A stretch of DNA of 64,000 nt from Selaginella tamariscina (Eukaryota > Streptophyta > Lycopodiopsida > Selaginellales > Selaginellaceae): assembly GCA_003024785.1 (NCBI GenBank), contig PUQB01000874.1:1-64000 (forward strand). The letters run 5' to 3'. A program made the position numbers and the translations under genes. This document shows, piece by piece, positions 1 to 18,936 of this stretch; position 1 is the stretch's first letter, and each line of letters starts with the position of its first letter. The notes under the pieces are model-generated. The model was not told the origin of the DNA and did no database searches. It saw only the letters and a program-made list of their open reading frames with translations.

Positions 1-723
1 AAGGTGATGTTTTATTGAATCAAGGAGATGTGTATACAACCAACCATTCTTCTGCACATAACTGCATACAGCACGACGGTCAGTCTTCTTCTTTGTCTTC
101 TTCAGCAAAATAAACTCTGGATCATATTAAAATAATTAAGTGAAGATAAGCATATTCTTACAAACAATAAGAATATTCATATAGAATCTTCCTAATATAA
201 TCTGATACATTATTATATATTTTTAAATTCAAATTTATATATATACAGTCAATTTTTAAATTAATAATTATTATTTTTAATAGGATAGTATATTTATTGC
301 CATTATTTTTTGAATATTTGATATTATGAACTTTTGTATGATAATTTAAAATTGAAACAGGATTTTCAAAACAATTATATAATATTTAAAGTTAATTACT
401 TAATTGATTTATTTAAATATATTTTTTGTCTAAAATAAAATATACGAGTATAGGGTCATATAAGAATATTCTCCTTAGAATGCATGGCAAACACACGAAT
501 ACATATGTACTTATATGTACGTATAATATATTTAATAAATAAATTAAAGCCACTAGGATAAGAATATTTCAACAACCAAATATATAGGCTTAGATTTTTC
601 AGCAACCATATATATAGGTATATATAAGACATTAAAACAACAATATACGACACATATCACACACATACGTACATAAAAATGATTGATTATGGCTGTATTG
701 CGCCCTCCTATAATATTTATATC

Positions 724-762
<39 letters not shown>

Positions 763-1112
763 CAGTAAAACGTGCATTTATACATATAAAATATAAATAT
801 ACATATGTATTTAAAAATAGTGTGCGTGCGTGTTTGTCTCTAGTCATATGTGCGTATTCATTATTTAAAAGACTTAACTTCAGATGGTCCCATCTATGGC
901 GTGTGCAAATGTGCAAGCGTGCCACTTGTGTGTATATATACATATTTACACGTATTATTATATATATAGACACGTACATACATACATTACATGCACACTA
1001 TATTCAACGCAATTATGAAATGTTCAAAGTAATAAATATTATATAATTTTAATATGTATTATATTATAAAGATATTAAGCAGGATTAATGTTATATTTAA
1101 CTCACCAGTAAA
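1..1112. other. AT-rich flank downstream of the first gene
   Basis: No gene can be supported here. The stretch is very AT-rich with a (TA)n run near 725-760 and scattered ACAT/GTAT tetranucleotide repeats. Open frames in it are made of repeat-encoded Tyr/Ile/Cys and have no family resemblance. It lies downstream of the stop codon of the minus-strand gene ending at 1113. Confidence 0.6.
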
Positions 1113-6940
<5,828 letters not shown>

Positions 6941-7722
6941 TCTGAAAGCCGCAATAGCCAAATGTAAAACAGCAAATACATACACACACAGACACACACA
7001 CACACATTTTATATAACAATAATTTATTATAAAAGAAAACTTACTGTTTAGACACGATGAACCCAGCCAGAGTAAGGTATTACCTGAATGAACCCGTAGA
7101 AAACATAGTTAATGCAAAATACAAACTCAGTTTGAAACCTCTTACATGTCAAGAAAGGTGGTGTGTCAAACCAAGAAATGCCTGGTAAAACAAAATCAAA
7201 TACTGCACGCAAGGTTATATATTCTTCCTAAAGAACAGATTCAACATACATGTTGAATCTGTGGTGCATAAGAACCCTTAAGCTAAACCAAAGGGGTTGA
7301 GCTAAACTAACCAAAATCACTAAACCAGTTAGTTTATACGGTTCCGTTAACGGTTCACGAAGAAATGAAATCTTGGCCGCTCATCTTAGATATCCCAATA
7401 CATCTTTGCCACTCATCTTATAGATTACCAGAATCTAGATCTATACTTAACTGCAAAAGGTAGTTATTTACGAGACAAAAACTGGTGAATAACGGTATTT
7501 AAATATTAATGAATCTTCCAGCAAACACTACCATAATAAAAATAAACTTAGCATTAATCATATTTAAGAGTATTGTAACATAGACTACCTCTTTAAACAG
7601 AATGTCTGAATGACACAAGAATCCCATTGAATCTGTAAAGAATAGATCAATTATAATAATTAACACTACCATGCATATATAGTATTTTACATGGTCTTAT
7701 AATACTGTTCATTACAGAGTAT

Positions 7723-7773
<51 letters not shown>

Positions 7774-7808
7774 AATAACATTAATGGACCTTAAATGGTT
7801 ACCTGAAT
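6941..7808. other. Intergenic region between two minus-strand genes
   Basis: No coding signal. It contains the probable 5'UTR exon and intron of the beta-helix gene (minus-strand donor near 7043), then AT-rich sequence and a (CT)n(CA)n array at 7726-7773 just downstream of the AP-4 mu stop codon. Confidence 0.6.
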
Positions 7809-10800
7809 TTATGTCCGAATCACATAAGAATCTGCATGAGTGACGTACCGAACCCATCTATAAGGATTGTAGGACTTAGATTTCTTCAGCACTTGCAAGT
7901 ATTTCACCTGAATAAAGAAGTCGATATAGGAGATGCATATATGTGACAGTCCCATCATGAATATAGTTACACGATAAAGATACACAACACAGGCACACAC
8001 ATTCAACTTACTTGAACTTTTGACGCATTGAACATGGGAATTGTGAAGCTCATGTTGATTGGTCCAACTTCCTTCTTGATGTTTGCTGCACACGACGATA
8101 ATATCAAGCGCGCGCGCACACACACACAAGCAGACAAACATACTTACCGTTACGTTCTTGAGAGAGTGTAAGCTTGGCTCGCAAAACGTGCTCTGAACCA
8201 CCAACAATCTAAAAGAATGTACATTTTAAGTATAAAAAACACTATTGTATACAACATTGTCAAATATTGTTGAACTTCTTACTTTTTTACAGCTCCATTC
8301 TATGCCTTTTGTCGGATCTTTGTAATCTGTTGATATGCCAGATGCTCCCGCTTCATGCTCAAAACTACATCTGAAGATAAAAGCGTTTTATAATGTGAGT
8401 TAGGCTGACAATAACGGTTCAACAGTATGAATCATACTTTAGTATAATAAATGCAATAAATAACCTCACAGCATTACTTATCAGATAGTATATGCATATA
8501 ACTAAGCGATACATATAAACAGGTGTGTGTGTGTGTCAGAGAGAGAGAGAGACAGACAGACAGACACCTTGTGGTTGTCTTTGGAAGAGGCACGCGCACC
8601 ATCACAGTATTAGCCGTTACATTCGAGGGAAAGTCAGCTCGTATCTTAATGACAACTTCAGCCTGGTAGTTACATTTGATAACTATTTAGTGAATATTAA
8701 TTCTGCGAATAAAATATAGGTGCAATTTGTATAAACCAAATAAATGTACCTTGAAAGGACCAGCTTCGTCGATGGAAGGATAAACTCTAAAGGGAGGTTT
8801 GAACTCCTGCCTCATGCGATAGTTCATTACTGGGAACTCCCCATCAGGAGGCACCTTAAGAATAAGCAATATAACACAATTACAAGGATAACTATATGGA
8901 TCTCTCTCTCTCTGTATATGTATATGTATGTGTGTGTGTGTGTGTGTGTGTGTTATAATTCCTATGTTTTGTCTGATATTGAGTTCATGAATATACACAT
9001 CGCTACATATAGACTTCTTACCAAAGTTAAAGATCTATCCAAATCGAAGTCATCCAATCGAACAGATTCATGGAAGTTACAGTCATCTAGTAGTACCATC
9101 CCTCCAGCTCCTGTAGTTCATTAATTAGTTTAATTATTAGACAGAGGGTAAAGAATGATATGATGATAATTAGCTTATAAATTGTTCAATTAGAATGAAA
9201 TATGAACTAGCTATCAAAGAATCTTACCAAAAGTTTGAGTCCCACGACCAATTTGCAAGTCTTCGTTTAAAGCAACTCGTATCTCAGGGTTTCCTGTCAG
9301 GTAACTCTTCATCTGGATCGTACCATCTATCTCAGAGTCGAGAATATAGCCCTGTAGATGGGTAAGCATATTAGACATCTATACTAATGTGTGTATGCGT
9401 GTTATCACTAATACTTACACTTGCATTGAAAGTCACATTTATGTTTTCTATAACGTCGACGAAGACTTCCTCTCGTTTCTTACCACTCGGCTCTGTTGCC
9501 ACAACAGACTTGGTGACTGCTGTGCCAGGAAGCCGCTTTGCTCCTTGCTGTACATATTAAAAACAAATAAATAACAAATAAAAAAATAATTTGCAAAGCT
9601 CTATATGTATGTATTCACTCTGTGTATGTATGTACGCTTTGGTGTACAGACGGTATTTACCATAAAAAGTCCAGCCGCTCCAAGAGAAGGTATCCTTGCG
9701 GACTCTACAACAACCGGCTCATTGAATACAAAGGATTTGAGGCTTTCAGTGGAAGTTGTTTGAATAACCGAAATCCTGCGAAAGAGTACAATATATTAAT
9801 CTATAGATTAATATCAATATGCACTACACTTAAACACACTGTAGATAATCAAAACGTTGTGTATAAATCTATAGTTTGCGTTCCCTTAATTGTAATGCTA
9901 GGTACACATGAATATCCATATAAAATGTAATCTGTTCCGTTTAACGTTATAACATACACAGGGTTATGTAGATATGTGTTTTTGTGCATAAGAACTTTGC
10001 TGATTTTTTTCTTCGTTATACACATACTTCACTATATGTAGTATTATGTAAATAAAACTTCGGTCTTACTATCTAGCAGCATATGACTGTATATTACTCT
10101 CTTCTCTATCTATAAACTTTGACTTACCAGCATTTCGTCTAGAAGTTCATATACAAGAACAAAGTTCTTCCGCAAAGACTCCTCATTGATAGTCCTTAGT
10201 AACACGAGCAATCCTCTGGAGAAGCTCCAATGCAAGAGCTGGAGATACATTCACTCTAGTAGTCCCCACGAAGAACAGTCCCGCAACTTTGACATGAACA
10301 TAGTTCACCCCGTCCACGTTCTGTAAAAACAAAAACGTAGAAATAAATAAACTGTGTAAATTATGTGGTTTAGAATAGCAAATGCCTACGAACACAGGGG
10401 AGCCTCTTCGCCTTCGTGGCCGTGCCAAAACTTGACCTTGCGGAAGAAGATCTCCGCGCTTCCTTTGCTTACATCTCCGCGATCTAGAACACGCATTTTA
10501 CATCAATCCATACACATAGAACACGCATTTTACATGAAAAACATTTTATACATGAAATCGCACAGATCGATCGAAAAAACATTAAAAACGCATTTTTACT
10601 TGAAATCACGCACAGATCGATCAAAAGCAGATTAAATCGATCATTTTTGTATGAATTGCACACATTTTTATATCCAGATTAGAATCGAGAATTTCTATAA
10701 AATTATACACATATCGATCAAAAACAGGGAGGATTCAAGCAGATAACTCGCATTTTTCAGCGAGAGAGAAAGAGAGAGACTTACAATCTCGAAAATATTA

Positions 10801-10843
10801 TGTTGTCGCCGCGAAGCGAGAGTACGAAGAACAGCGAGATCAT
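7809..10843 (-). CDS. AP4M: AP-4 complex subunit mu
   Basis: Medium chain of the AP-4 adaptor, which sorts cargo at the trans-Golgi network, in plants including vacuolar cargo. Thirteen exons (minus): 10785-10843, 10390-10483, 10128-10320, 9661-9775, 9419-9547, 9228-9351, 9022-9110, 8750-8854, 8568-8662, 8283-8370, 8148-8208, 8012-8085, 7809-7907. About 440 residues, close to the ~450 of plant AP4M. The N-terminus MISLFFVLSLRGDNI and the longin-like domain (VNYVHVKVAGLFFVGTTRV) are followed by the mu-homology domain (VPPDGEFPVMNYRMRQEF), ending in SYNPYRWVRYVTHADSYVI as in plant AP4M. The ATG is chosen by this N-terminal match. Frame breaks: an extra T in exon 1 (TTTT near 10796), a missing C in exon 2 (CCCC near 10397), a loss of about four residues plus a frame change near 10194, and a 1-2 nt change near 9762. 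A telo-box-like AACCCTAAA lies at 10859-10867, about 16 bp upstream. Confidence 0.93.
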
Positions 10844-12050
10844 TCTTCCTCCCTCACGAACCCTAAACAAACTGTGATTTAGGGCATACAGAGGTTTAAA
10901 CATGTAGCTTATATGTTAAATATTTATATTTAAGAAGGCTCTTTTGTATTATTATTTAATATTAGTTTCATTTTTATGTAGTAATTCAAGAGATCTAAGT
11001 GTATATTAATCAGATTTATTTTCAAATTTGTAAATTACAAAATAGCATTATTATTAAGTAATAAAAGCTACATGTGCACTTTGATTATTATAGAGTAGTA
11101 ATATTCTTCAAATTATTTTTTATTATCAATTACATAAATGCTTATTGTCTTCACATAGTACTGAATCTTTTTTTCATTATTAAACTATAATCTTATTTGG
11201 ATTTAGTTTATGAATTAAATATATAAACTGCACTTAGTAAGTAATGTGTGTATATACACATGATTAATGATATATAATATATTATACATTAACTTATAAG
11301 TTAATATTTAACATCCATTAAATATTATAACTTTCTTAGATAACATATCCTCAACTAAAGTTTAATGTTAAAGTACTCCGCCTCTAAATAATAGTTGGGT
11401 ATTCTATACATACTCTATATACTATAATGCATGATTTTAAAATTATTAAATATAAATATTATGTGACACAAAGATCAAGTAAGAACAACATTAATACCTA
11501 TATAACGTGACATTATTATATAGAGAGAGAGAGAGAGATAAATTATATTGTATCATATACGAATAATAACAATATTAATTAATATAAAATTAATTCATTA
11601 TAAGAATGTCTTAACAAAGGTTTGATATTTAAGATATCAAGTTTGTCTTTCCCTATTTATATATAAATAATTGATCCGTTTTCTTACGTAGATTTGTTTA
11701 ATAAATATTTTATATTTAGAGAGAGACAAAACAACATATGAATTTTAAAATGTTCTTTTAATATGTAAAGTAAAATAGTTTAATTTAATGAATTAAGTGT
11801 TGATAAATATCATCATGCTACATTTTAATATTAAACCCTGTAAATTCAAAATTTGAATATAAATAATTTTTATTAATAAAATTAAATATAGTTTTAAAAA
11901 CTTTAGGTATTAAATATTTGATATGATTGCAAATTATAATAGCTATGGAGCTGAAAAGGGTAAACTGACTCTCTCTCTCTCTCACACACACACACACGCA
12001 CACGCACACGCACACGTATATTCTTTGAAACATACACTACGTAACCTTAC
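10844..12050. other. AP-4 mu promoter and AT-rich intergenic DNA
   Basis: The AP-4 mu 5' region, including AACCCTAAA at 10859-10867, gives way to about 1.1 kb of AT-rich sequence without coding signal. A short (AG)n lies at 11521-11538 and a (CT)n(CA)n array at 11970-12017. Open frames here are low-complexity. Confidence 0.6.
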
Positions 12051-14587
12051 CTTAATAATGTATAAGGTTAGTTTAAACTCCCGCATTACACAACATGAAA
12101 CAGGAAACAGTGTTTCGTTCTCATGTAGGGTTTTAACACCAGAGGTATTTCTTCCTCCAGCATATATCTCCTCCACATTGAATTTAGCACACCATTCTTC
12201 CACAATTCTGTAATAACAAGTAAATATTACATATACATCAGTTCATCTGTACACGTAGAGAGATGTAATACGTGTGTGTGTGTGTTGTGTATACATATAT
12301 ATATGACTTACTGGTTTCCTTCTCGTTTGGACGCACTACAATCCTGGAACATTGCCGTAATCACAGGTTTAAAGCTGTTAATCCTCGAGTTTAGCATTGT
12401 CTTACTGAAAACCAGTGATTTCTCATTGATAACCACCAGCCTCACCATTGCCTTCTTATGTGCTAATCCTCGAAGAATATACCTGTATGTAAAATTGTAC
12501 TCCATTTCAGACAGAATATGCCTTGTAAGGTCCTTTATTAGAGTGTTCGCCCTGTAGAATAATTAAGTATATATTACAATTATATATGTATATGATGTAC
12601 GTCACATATTTCATATAGATACTTACACAAACTGAACTGTTGCAGTACACTATCTACTAATATCTAAAATATTGGAATATATTAATAGATATATATAATT
12701 CAAATATTAGTTAATAATTTACCTGAATGGTTCTTCATTAATATGACGTTTTAAAACAAGTTACCCATGCTCCATTGTGTTTACGTATGCACCAATTGGG
12801 GAGGAACACTTTTTACAGGGTAAGGCTTGCCACGTGTCATTCTGAGAGGCCTCACAGGACCTTTAAAAATCGTAAAAAGAATTCTTCGTTTTGCTCCTCT
12901 ACACAGCCTCTGTATAAATGTGTTAAATATTTATGAGTGCCTACATACACATATATAGTTGTATGAACACACGCAGGCAAAACAGTTGTGTATATATAAA
13001 GAAGCTACATCCACATAATATATATATATAATATATATATAATATATATATATATATAATATATATATAATATATATATGGATGAGAGAGAGAGGACATA
13101 TGTATGTGTGAGTCTACCAAACAGAAACACACACACACACACACACAAAAAAAAACCTTTGTAGAAAATCATATATGTCCATCCACTATACATCCGTATA
13201 TGTATACATAGTTACAGATGAAAATTTACTGTGTACATCTGATACTATTAATGTATATATATACACGCAATATATAGACACATATTTAATGTTTGTTGAA
13301 TGCCATTAAAATACATATCTGCTCATGAGAAATTTATCTATGTATGAATGTTACTATTCATGATATGACAACAATATAAAAATCAATTATATATGTTTCG
13401 AGATCTGTATACACAACCGAGGCAATGGACAATATAACAGACAACCTAATATGACAACATAAGATATAACAAATTAATGTATACGTTTCTAGTGTAGCAT
13501 ACACTAATTCACATACATACATAATATAGATGAATATGAGAGATATGTATGTGTAAATTATGACCTTTGCTGCGACGGAATATTGAGTACACCTTCACGA
13601 AGATCATCAGAGTGTACAAGCATGTTGTAGATGCCAAAAGCATCTTCCCTTGTGAAAGGAATATGCGCGTTCAAAATCCGCTACAAGCGTCTCCGTGCGT
13701 ATGTTCGATCCACAGCAGCAAACCCCAAACCAGTCGTCTGTGGCTTCTCTCCAGTCAACTGAAGGCAGCTCTATCACCGAACTGCAAAACACACATATAC
13801 TATACACACGAGATGGACGATATGGGTATAAACATACACAGGTATATGAACTTTATATACACACGCACGCCCGCATCCTGTACATGTATCTCTGTGTATA
13901 GATGTATAGATACAAGATGACTATATCCATAGAGAGAGAGATTACCTAAATCCTCCTTTGGTAATGTTGGCCTTACATGTTCGGCAGCTAAGCGATGGTA
14001 TTGAAGAAGGGGCTTAGTAAAGCTTGTTAATTCTCATTTCCCAGTTGAAACAGATTAAGTCCAGCACAACTGACTTAATTTCGATATGATCCTTCCTGGC
14101 ACTGCTACAGGATGGTCGTGTCATCTAAAGGACAATAGAACCGCCCAATATAATTCCTGGATGTACATGCGTTAATGTACATACGTGTGTGTGTCTGGGT
14201 GTTTTTTGTTCGTATATACTCTCATTGCTATTTATAATCAAAGTTCGTATGTGACAATGTATATCACTAAGATTATTATATACGCATGCGCACAAACGCG
14301 CATACAACACACCTGAGATAAACCGTGATATTGATATCTAGAGACACAAAACACAAATAACAAACTCTAATTTTCCACAGTATGCATACAAATCTTACCT
14401 TCTAAGCCATATCTATCTCGTTGTTCCCATTCGCACACAACTACTAAAGAAGACGAAAAATCGAGACTTGCCTTCAAGTTTGCACACTGAAGAATCGGAG
14501 ACACAGATGGATTCGTCAGAAGAAGACGAATCGACGAAATGTGCAGCAGCGCCTCGTACAGAAACCCCCATTCTTCCTCTCTGCCAT
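12051..14587 (-). CDS. E3 ubiquitin-ligase E3D-like (HECT_2 / E2-binding) protein
   Basis: Homologue of UBE3D, a HECT-like E2-binding protein. Exons (minus): 14399-14587, 14313-14337, 13946-14124, 13565-13781, 12723-12909, 12312-12551, 12051-12207; about 400 residues. Family landmarks: an N-terminal domain containing SLVVVCEWEQRDRYGL; a Cys pair in SLSCRTCKANITK; the signature LPSVDWREATDDWFGVCCC; a second Cys pair in PCKKCSSPIGAYVNTMEHG; and a C-terminus with VEEWCAKFNVEEIYAGG, LHENETLFP and REFKL. In the animal protein this family binds UbcH10-type E2s; the plant role is little known. Apparent frame breaks near 14557 (GGGGG), in exon 13946-14124, near 13620, and near 12760 (GGG). The last exon may run on past 12051, because no stop directly follows REFKLTLYIIK. 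The ATG is the first in the conserved frame. AAACCCTAA lies at 14606-14614, just upstream. Confidence 0.85.
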
Positions 14588-14924
14588 ACCTAAAAAAACT
14601 CGCAAAAACCCTAATTTAATTAAGCAATATGTATTTAATTAAACAGCATATGTAACTTTAAAGAATTTATTTATTTTTCCGTTTAAAAGAAGCGTGAATA
14701 GAATATATTTAATAATCTTAATTTATCATAATTAAATATGATTGGTGAATTGTAATAATATAATCATTATCTAAATAAATGAATAACTTTGATACTTCTT
14801 TCTAATAAATTTATATTTTGTAACCTTATTATTGCCTAATTATGTTTTAAACACTTAAACATGTTTACATAGCAATGATAATAGGGATATTCCCTGTTAT
14901 TGTGTGCCCTAATCCAATGATTCC
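14588..14924. promoter_or_regulatory. Divergent promoter with telo-box
   Basis: A 337-bp spacer between the UBE3D-like gene (minus) and a small gene (plus). It carries AAACCCTAA at 14606-14614 next to the minus-strand start and GCCCTAAT near 14907 next to the plus-strand start. The rest is AT-rich. Shared promoter use is inferred from the head-to-head arrangement. Confidence 0.45.
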
Positions 14925-15350
14925 ATGGGAGCGCCTCGCAATATCATGCTTTCTTCAGCCGCTACACCTACAAGTAACACACATACCACACACACATAAT
15001 TTTCTTATGTTTGTTTAGGCAAATGGGCACCCAGAACGCGACCGAAAGTTAATGTTGTACCAAAAGAGTCTTTTCTTCTCAAATACGAAGTTATGTTAGC
15101 GTGTTTCTCGTCATTAATGTCTGTATTGGAGGTAATCTTGTGTGTGTGTGTGTTGTAGAGAGAGAGAGAGAGAGATGTGTATATACATATGTATATATAG
15201 ATATGTGTGGTGACACTCGTTTTTATGGGATAGGATATTTGATTGCTAAACGACCCCAAAATCGAGCTGGCTGAGAAGAAACGTGCACAGAAGAAAGAGG
15301 TATATTCGGGAGCACTGAAGATACCGGTTCAAGTCCCACAAGAGACCTAG
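14925..15350 (+). CDS. Small three-exon gene, unknown function, one in-frame TGA
   Basis: I do not recognise this protein. Three exons join in frame with good GT-AG sites: 14925-14973, 15019-15131 and 15234-15350 (TAG). The product would be 92 residues with one internal stop: MGAPRNIMLSSAATPT, then a basic stretch (KWAPRTRPKVNVVPKES), a hydrophobic patch (VMLACFSSLMSVLE), and after the third exon starts DI-TGA-LLNDPKIELAEKKRAQKK, ending in PVQVPQET. The uniform phase and a charged helical C-terminus suggest a real gene. The TGA at 15240-15242 is either a sequence error, an unrecognised acceptor choice, or inactivation. It is divergent from the UBE3D-like gene. Confidence 0.5.
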
Positions 15351-16263
15351 TATTCAGGTTTTTTTAAATTTTAACCTTTACTTAACTAATTAAGCAACTT
15401 TCCAGACCAGTAATCATAGCTAAACTGTATTACTGACGGGTAATATATCAGTAATTACACTCTAATTACAATAACAATTAGAAAATGCATATTTATGTGT
15501 GTATATGGTATACTGTATGAAGGGATTTAAATGAATAGATATTAGCTAAGGTTACACTCACACTCACAGGCACACACATATGTGTAAAGTTAGTTTAGGG
15601 GTGTTAAACCTCCCAAGGTTAACATCTTAAATCAACTGACTTAATTGCATGTAGAAATATTTTAAAGGAGACAATTAAGTATTAGATTTATTTCTTATCT
15701 AATGTATTTTGTTTATCTTTCAATGTAGCCTGTAGTGAATGCACCTATTAAATACCATATATAATATATATATATAATATATAATATATAATATATATAT
15801 ACACACACACACCACACACACACATACATACGGAAGGATTTACAACGGCAATTTATGTGGTATTATACAATATTAAAGTATTTGTATAATAATATATTTC
15901 TCTACATGCAATACACATATATATAACACTAATTTGCTGTTTAAACAAGGTATCCAAAAATTAAATGATATATTTTATTATTATTATTATTGTGTTTGTT
16001 AGCAATAAGAAATAAAAAATAATTTCTGTAAACAACATTTAGATTTATAAATTAATTACAATATAGCAGACCTTGCAACGAGCTGTAAAAAAAATGATCT
16101 TTTCGAAATTAAAAAAAAAAAAAACTGCATAGTATTAAAGACAAACTTTACTTTATTTTTAACTATCCCTTAATCAAGAGTTATTAAAGGTTAACGCAGT
16201 TAAATCATATTTAATTTAAAGGGTGTGCCAAACAAAGGATAACAACTAGGGTTTCCGGAAGAG
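15351..16263. other. AT-rich intergenic region upstream of Sec61 gamma
   Basis: No gene seen. It contains (TA)n(CA)n near 15760-15830, poly-A near 16110-16124, and a telo-box-like CTAGGGTTT at 16247-16255 immediately upstream of the Sec61 gamma start. Confidence 0.6.
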
Positions 16264-16700
16264 ATGGAGGCGGTAGATGTAGTCGTGCGGCCGATGAAGG
16301 AATTCGCCAAGGACAGCGTGCGTCTCGTCAAGCGCTGCCACAAGCCAGATCGCAAAGGTATGTCTTAGATCTGGATTCACTGTGTCCATCTTGTTCTTGA
16401 GTGTTTTCTTGCCAGATCGTTGTCTTTGAGTGATTTCTAGCCAAATTGGAGTGCGATCGGGTGTTCTTGAGCGTTTTAGCCTGATTAAGCGTTTTTGAGC
16501 AAAGTCTTGTTTTTGAGTGTTTTCTTCCTCTCTGTTATATGTATTAGTGTGTGTGTATTTATGTGTATGTTTATGTTTATGCAGAGTACACGAAGGTGGC
16601 ACTGAGGACTGCAGCGGGATTCGTGGTGATGGGTTTCATTGGGTTCTTCGTGAAGCTCATCTTCATCCCGATTAACAACATCATTGTGGGATCCGGTTAG
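16264..16700 (+). CDS. SEC61G: Protein translocase subunit Sec61 gamma
   Basis: The smallest subunit of the Sec61 channel, which moves nascent proteins across or into the ER membrane. Two exons, 16264-16357 and 16585-16700, join in phase 1 to give exactly 69 residues, the usual plant length. It is a tail-anchored protein: an N-terminal cytosolic helix ([29 protein letters not shown]) shown here in part as [16 protein letters not shown], then one membrane segment ([20 protein letters not shown]). The ending IIVGSG is typical of the family. No frame problem. The start codon follows a CTAGGGTTT motif by about 10 bp. Confidence 0.97.
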
Positions 16701-16866
16701 TTGTTTCTTTTATGGCTCAAATATCAATGCTTTTTTTTTATAAACCAGCAATCTAAGATTTAAATTTCTTTTCTACACACATGCACGCACGCACCTATAT
16801 TGAGACCTCCATTCTCCTTTTCACTCTGGATACTTTTAAGAGTAGAGACTATCGTATTAATCTAAA

Positions 16867-16905
<39 letters not shown>

Positions 16906-17379
16906 TGCTCAAAATATTGTGTATATATATTAGCATAGCTGAGTAAATGTAATCTTATAACCAACGCACGCTGTAATGATCTATCTCAACACAAATAAAA
17001 AATAGTAATATAATTAAGCTACACATAAGAACACACACACACACATGAGCAGTGCACGAGAGCTCTAGTTAAATCCAAGATATTAAGAAGAGCTCAATCT
17101 CATGGGAAGTTTAGTCTGTGTTTTGTGTATGAATAGTGTGTGTGTGGTGTGCGTGTGTGATATTTATCCGAAAATAAATATCATTTATTTATCACTATTG
17201 ACATTAGTTTATTTTATAAATAAATTAGCATTTTAATTTTTTTAAATAAAATTTTAAATCAGACTTTAATATGTGGACTTTTTTAAATTTTATTGCTAAT
17301 ATTAATATATTTATGAAGTATACATTATATTAATTAATTAGGCTTAGGGTTTAAGCTTATTAGGGCTTTAGAATGTGAA
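16701..17379. other. Intergenic region between Sec61 gamma and SCO-like gene
   Basis: AT-rich sequence with (TG)n(AG)n at 16870-16905 and shorter TG-rich stretches near 17140. TTAGGGTTT lies at 17344-17352, about 28 bp before the next start codon. No coding signal. Confidence 0.6.
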
Positions 17380-18279
17380 ATGGCGCTGCTCCGAAGAGCT
17401 GGATCGAGGCGCTATGGCGTCTTAGCGAGGCGCTGTATCTTTGAACACATGAATCTATCGTCAAAGGTATGAATGTTTATTAGATCCCCAGAAATCCTGG
17501 AAATCCTCGATCTGCAGCCGCATTTTATGTGATTCACATATATAATTCTGCTCTATAGTCGGAATTCCCCTCGCAGAAGTCTCACAACGCAGATATTTTG
17601 CAACATCAATCAACAGAGAGCAGCCGGTTATCATACCTCAACCAAACATACCCCAACCAAAGGTTGATAGATATGGTCTGAGCATAAAACAAATTTTACG
17701 TTTTATAACAATTTCATGCACATATCTTGTGTGTGTGTGCGTCTATATATATATATATACAGACACACAAACACACTCATACATGAATATGTGTCTATAC
17801 GTATGTATTGGTTTTGTATAGAACTGGGCAGCACGCTCAGCAGTGATTATCGGGACTGGCGTTGGTCTGGGTTTTGCTGTATATGCATACTTCGGAAGAC
17901 CTCCAATTGAAGGTAGAGTTTCCCAACGAAAACATAATAAATATGTTCTATGTGTAGCACTAGTTTACTTTTAAGTATATTAGAATGTATATTAGTTTAA
18001 TATTGGAAATTTATGGTGGCTTTCTCTTACTTGTTTTGCAGCAAGGAGTACTAATATTGCGCCAAAGCCGGTGAAGGTTACCGTCGGTGGTCCGTTTAGC
18101 CTCTTAAACCAGGATGGTAAACCGGTTACTAACCAGGACTTCGTCGGAAACTGGTCCTTGATCTATATCGGATACACTCATTCCCCCGAAGATTGTCCCA
18201 AGCAACTGCAAAAAATTGCCAAAGTCGTGCAACAATTCGGTGTGTCATAGCTCTCTCTCTCTCTCTCTCTCTCTGTCTG

Positions 18280-18338
<59 letters not shown>

Positions 18339-18851
18339 TTCTCTTCTCTCTCTCTCTTCTCTCTCCTCTCTCTCTCTCTCTCTATAATATATTATATATA
18401 TATATATATATATCCATTCGTGTCTAATGAGCTGACTTAAGGTATTATAACTTATGTTTTTTTAATGCAGAAGCAACTGGTAAAGTTGTGCCGATATTCA
18501 TCACTGCCGACCCGGAGCGTGACAGCACCGCACAGCTGAAGCAGTACCTGAGAGGTTATTCTAATCACTTAATAATGTTAGTTATAATTTTTTATGAGTA
18601 TATATTTTGAATAATGTGTTGTGTAAACAGAGTTTCATCCGAAGTATGTTGGGCTGGGGAGGCCAAGCGACGTGAGGTCCGTGCTTTGGAAATTCCGTGC
18701 TTTTTTCCGGAAAACAGACGAGGACCGCAGTGACTACCTTGTGGAGCATTCATCGTGTCTGTGAGTGTCACACACAGATATCCATACGTAGATTGCATAT
18801 TATATATGCACACCGAGAAACATATGAACACACAACACACACACACCACAG

Positions 18852-18898
<47 letters not shown>

Positions 18899-18903
18899 GA
18901 GAC

Positions 18904-18936
<33 letters not shown>

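Noticed and set aside
1..110. Minus-strand stretch reading KTKKKTDRRAVCSYVQKNGW, possibly the end of a basic protein exon
   Set aside because: Acceptor is weak, no stop or neighbouring exon seen, and the match to any family is not convincing.
15326..15340. GGTTCAAGTCC resembles a tRNA B box
   Set aside because: No A box or acceptor stem at proper spacing; it lies inside exon 3 of the small gene.
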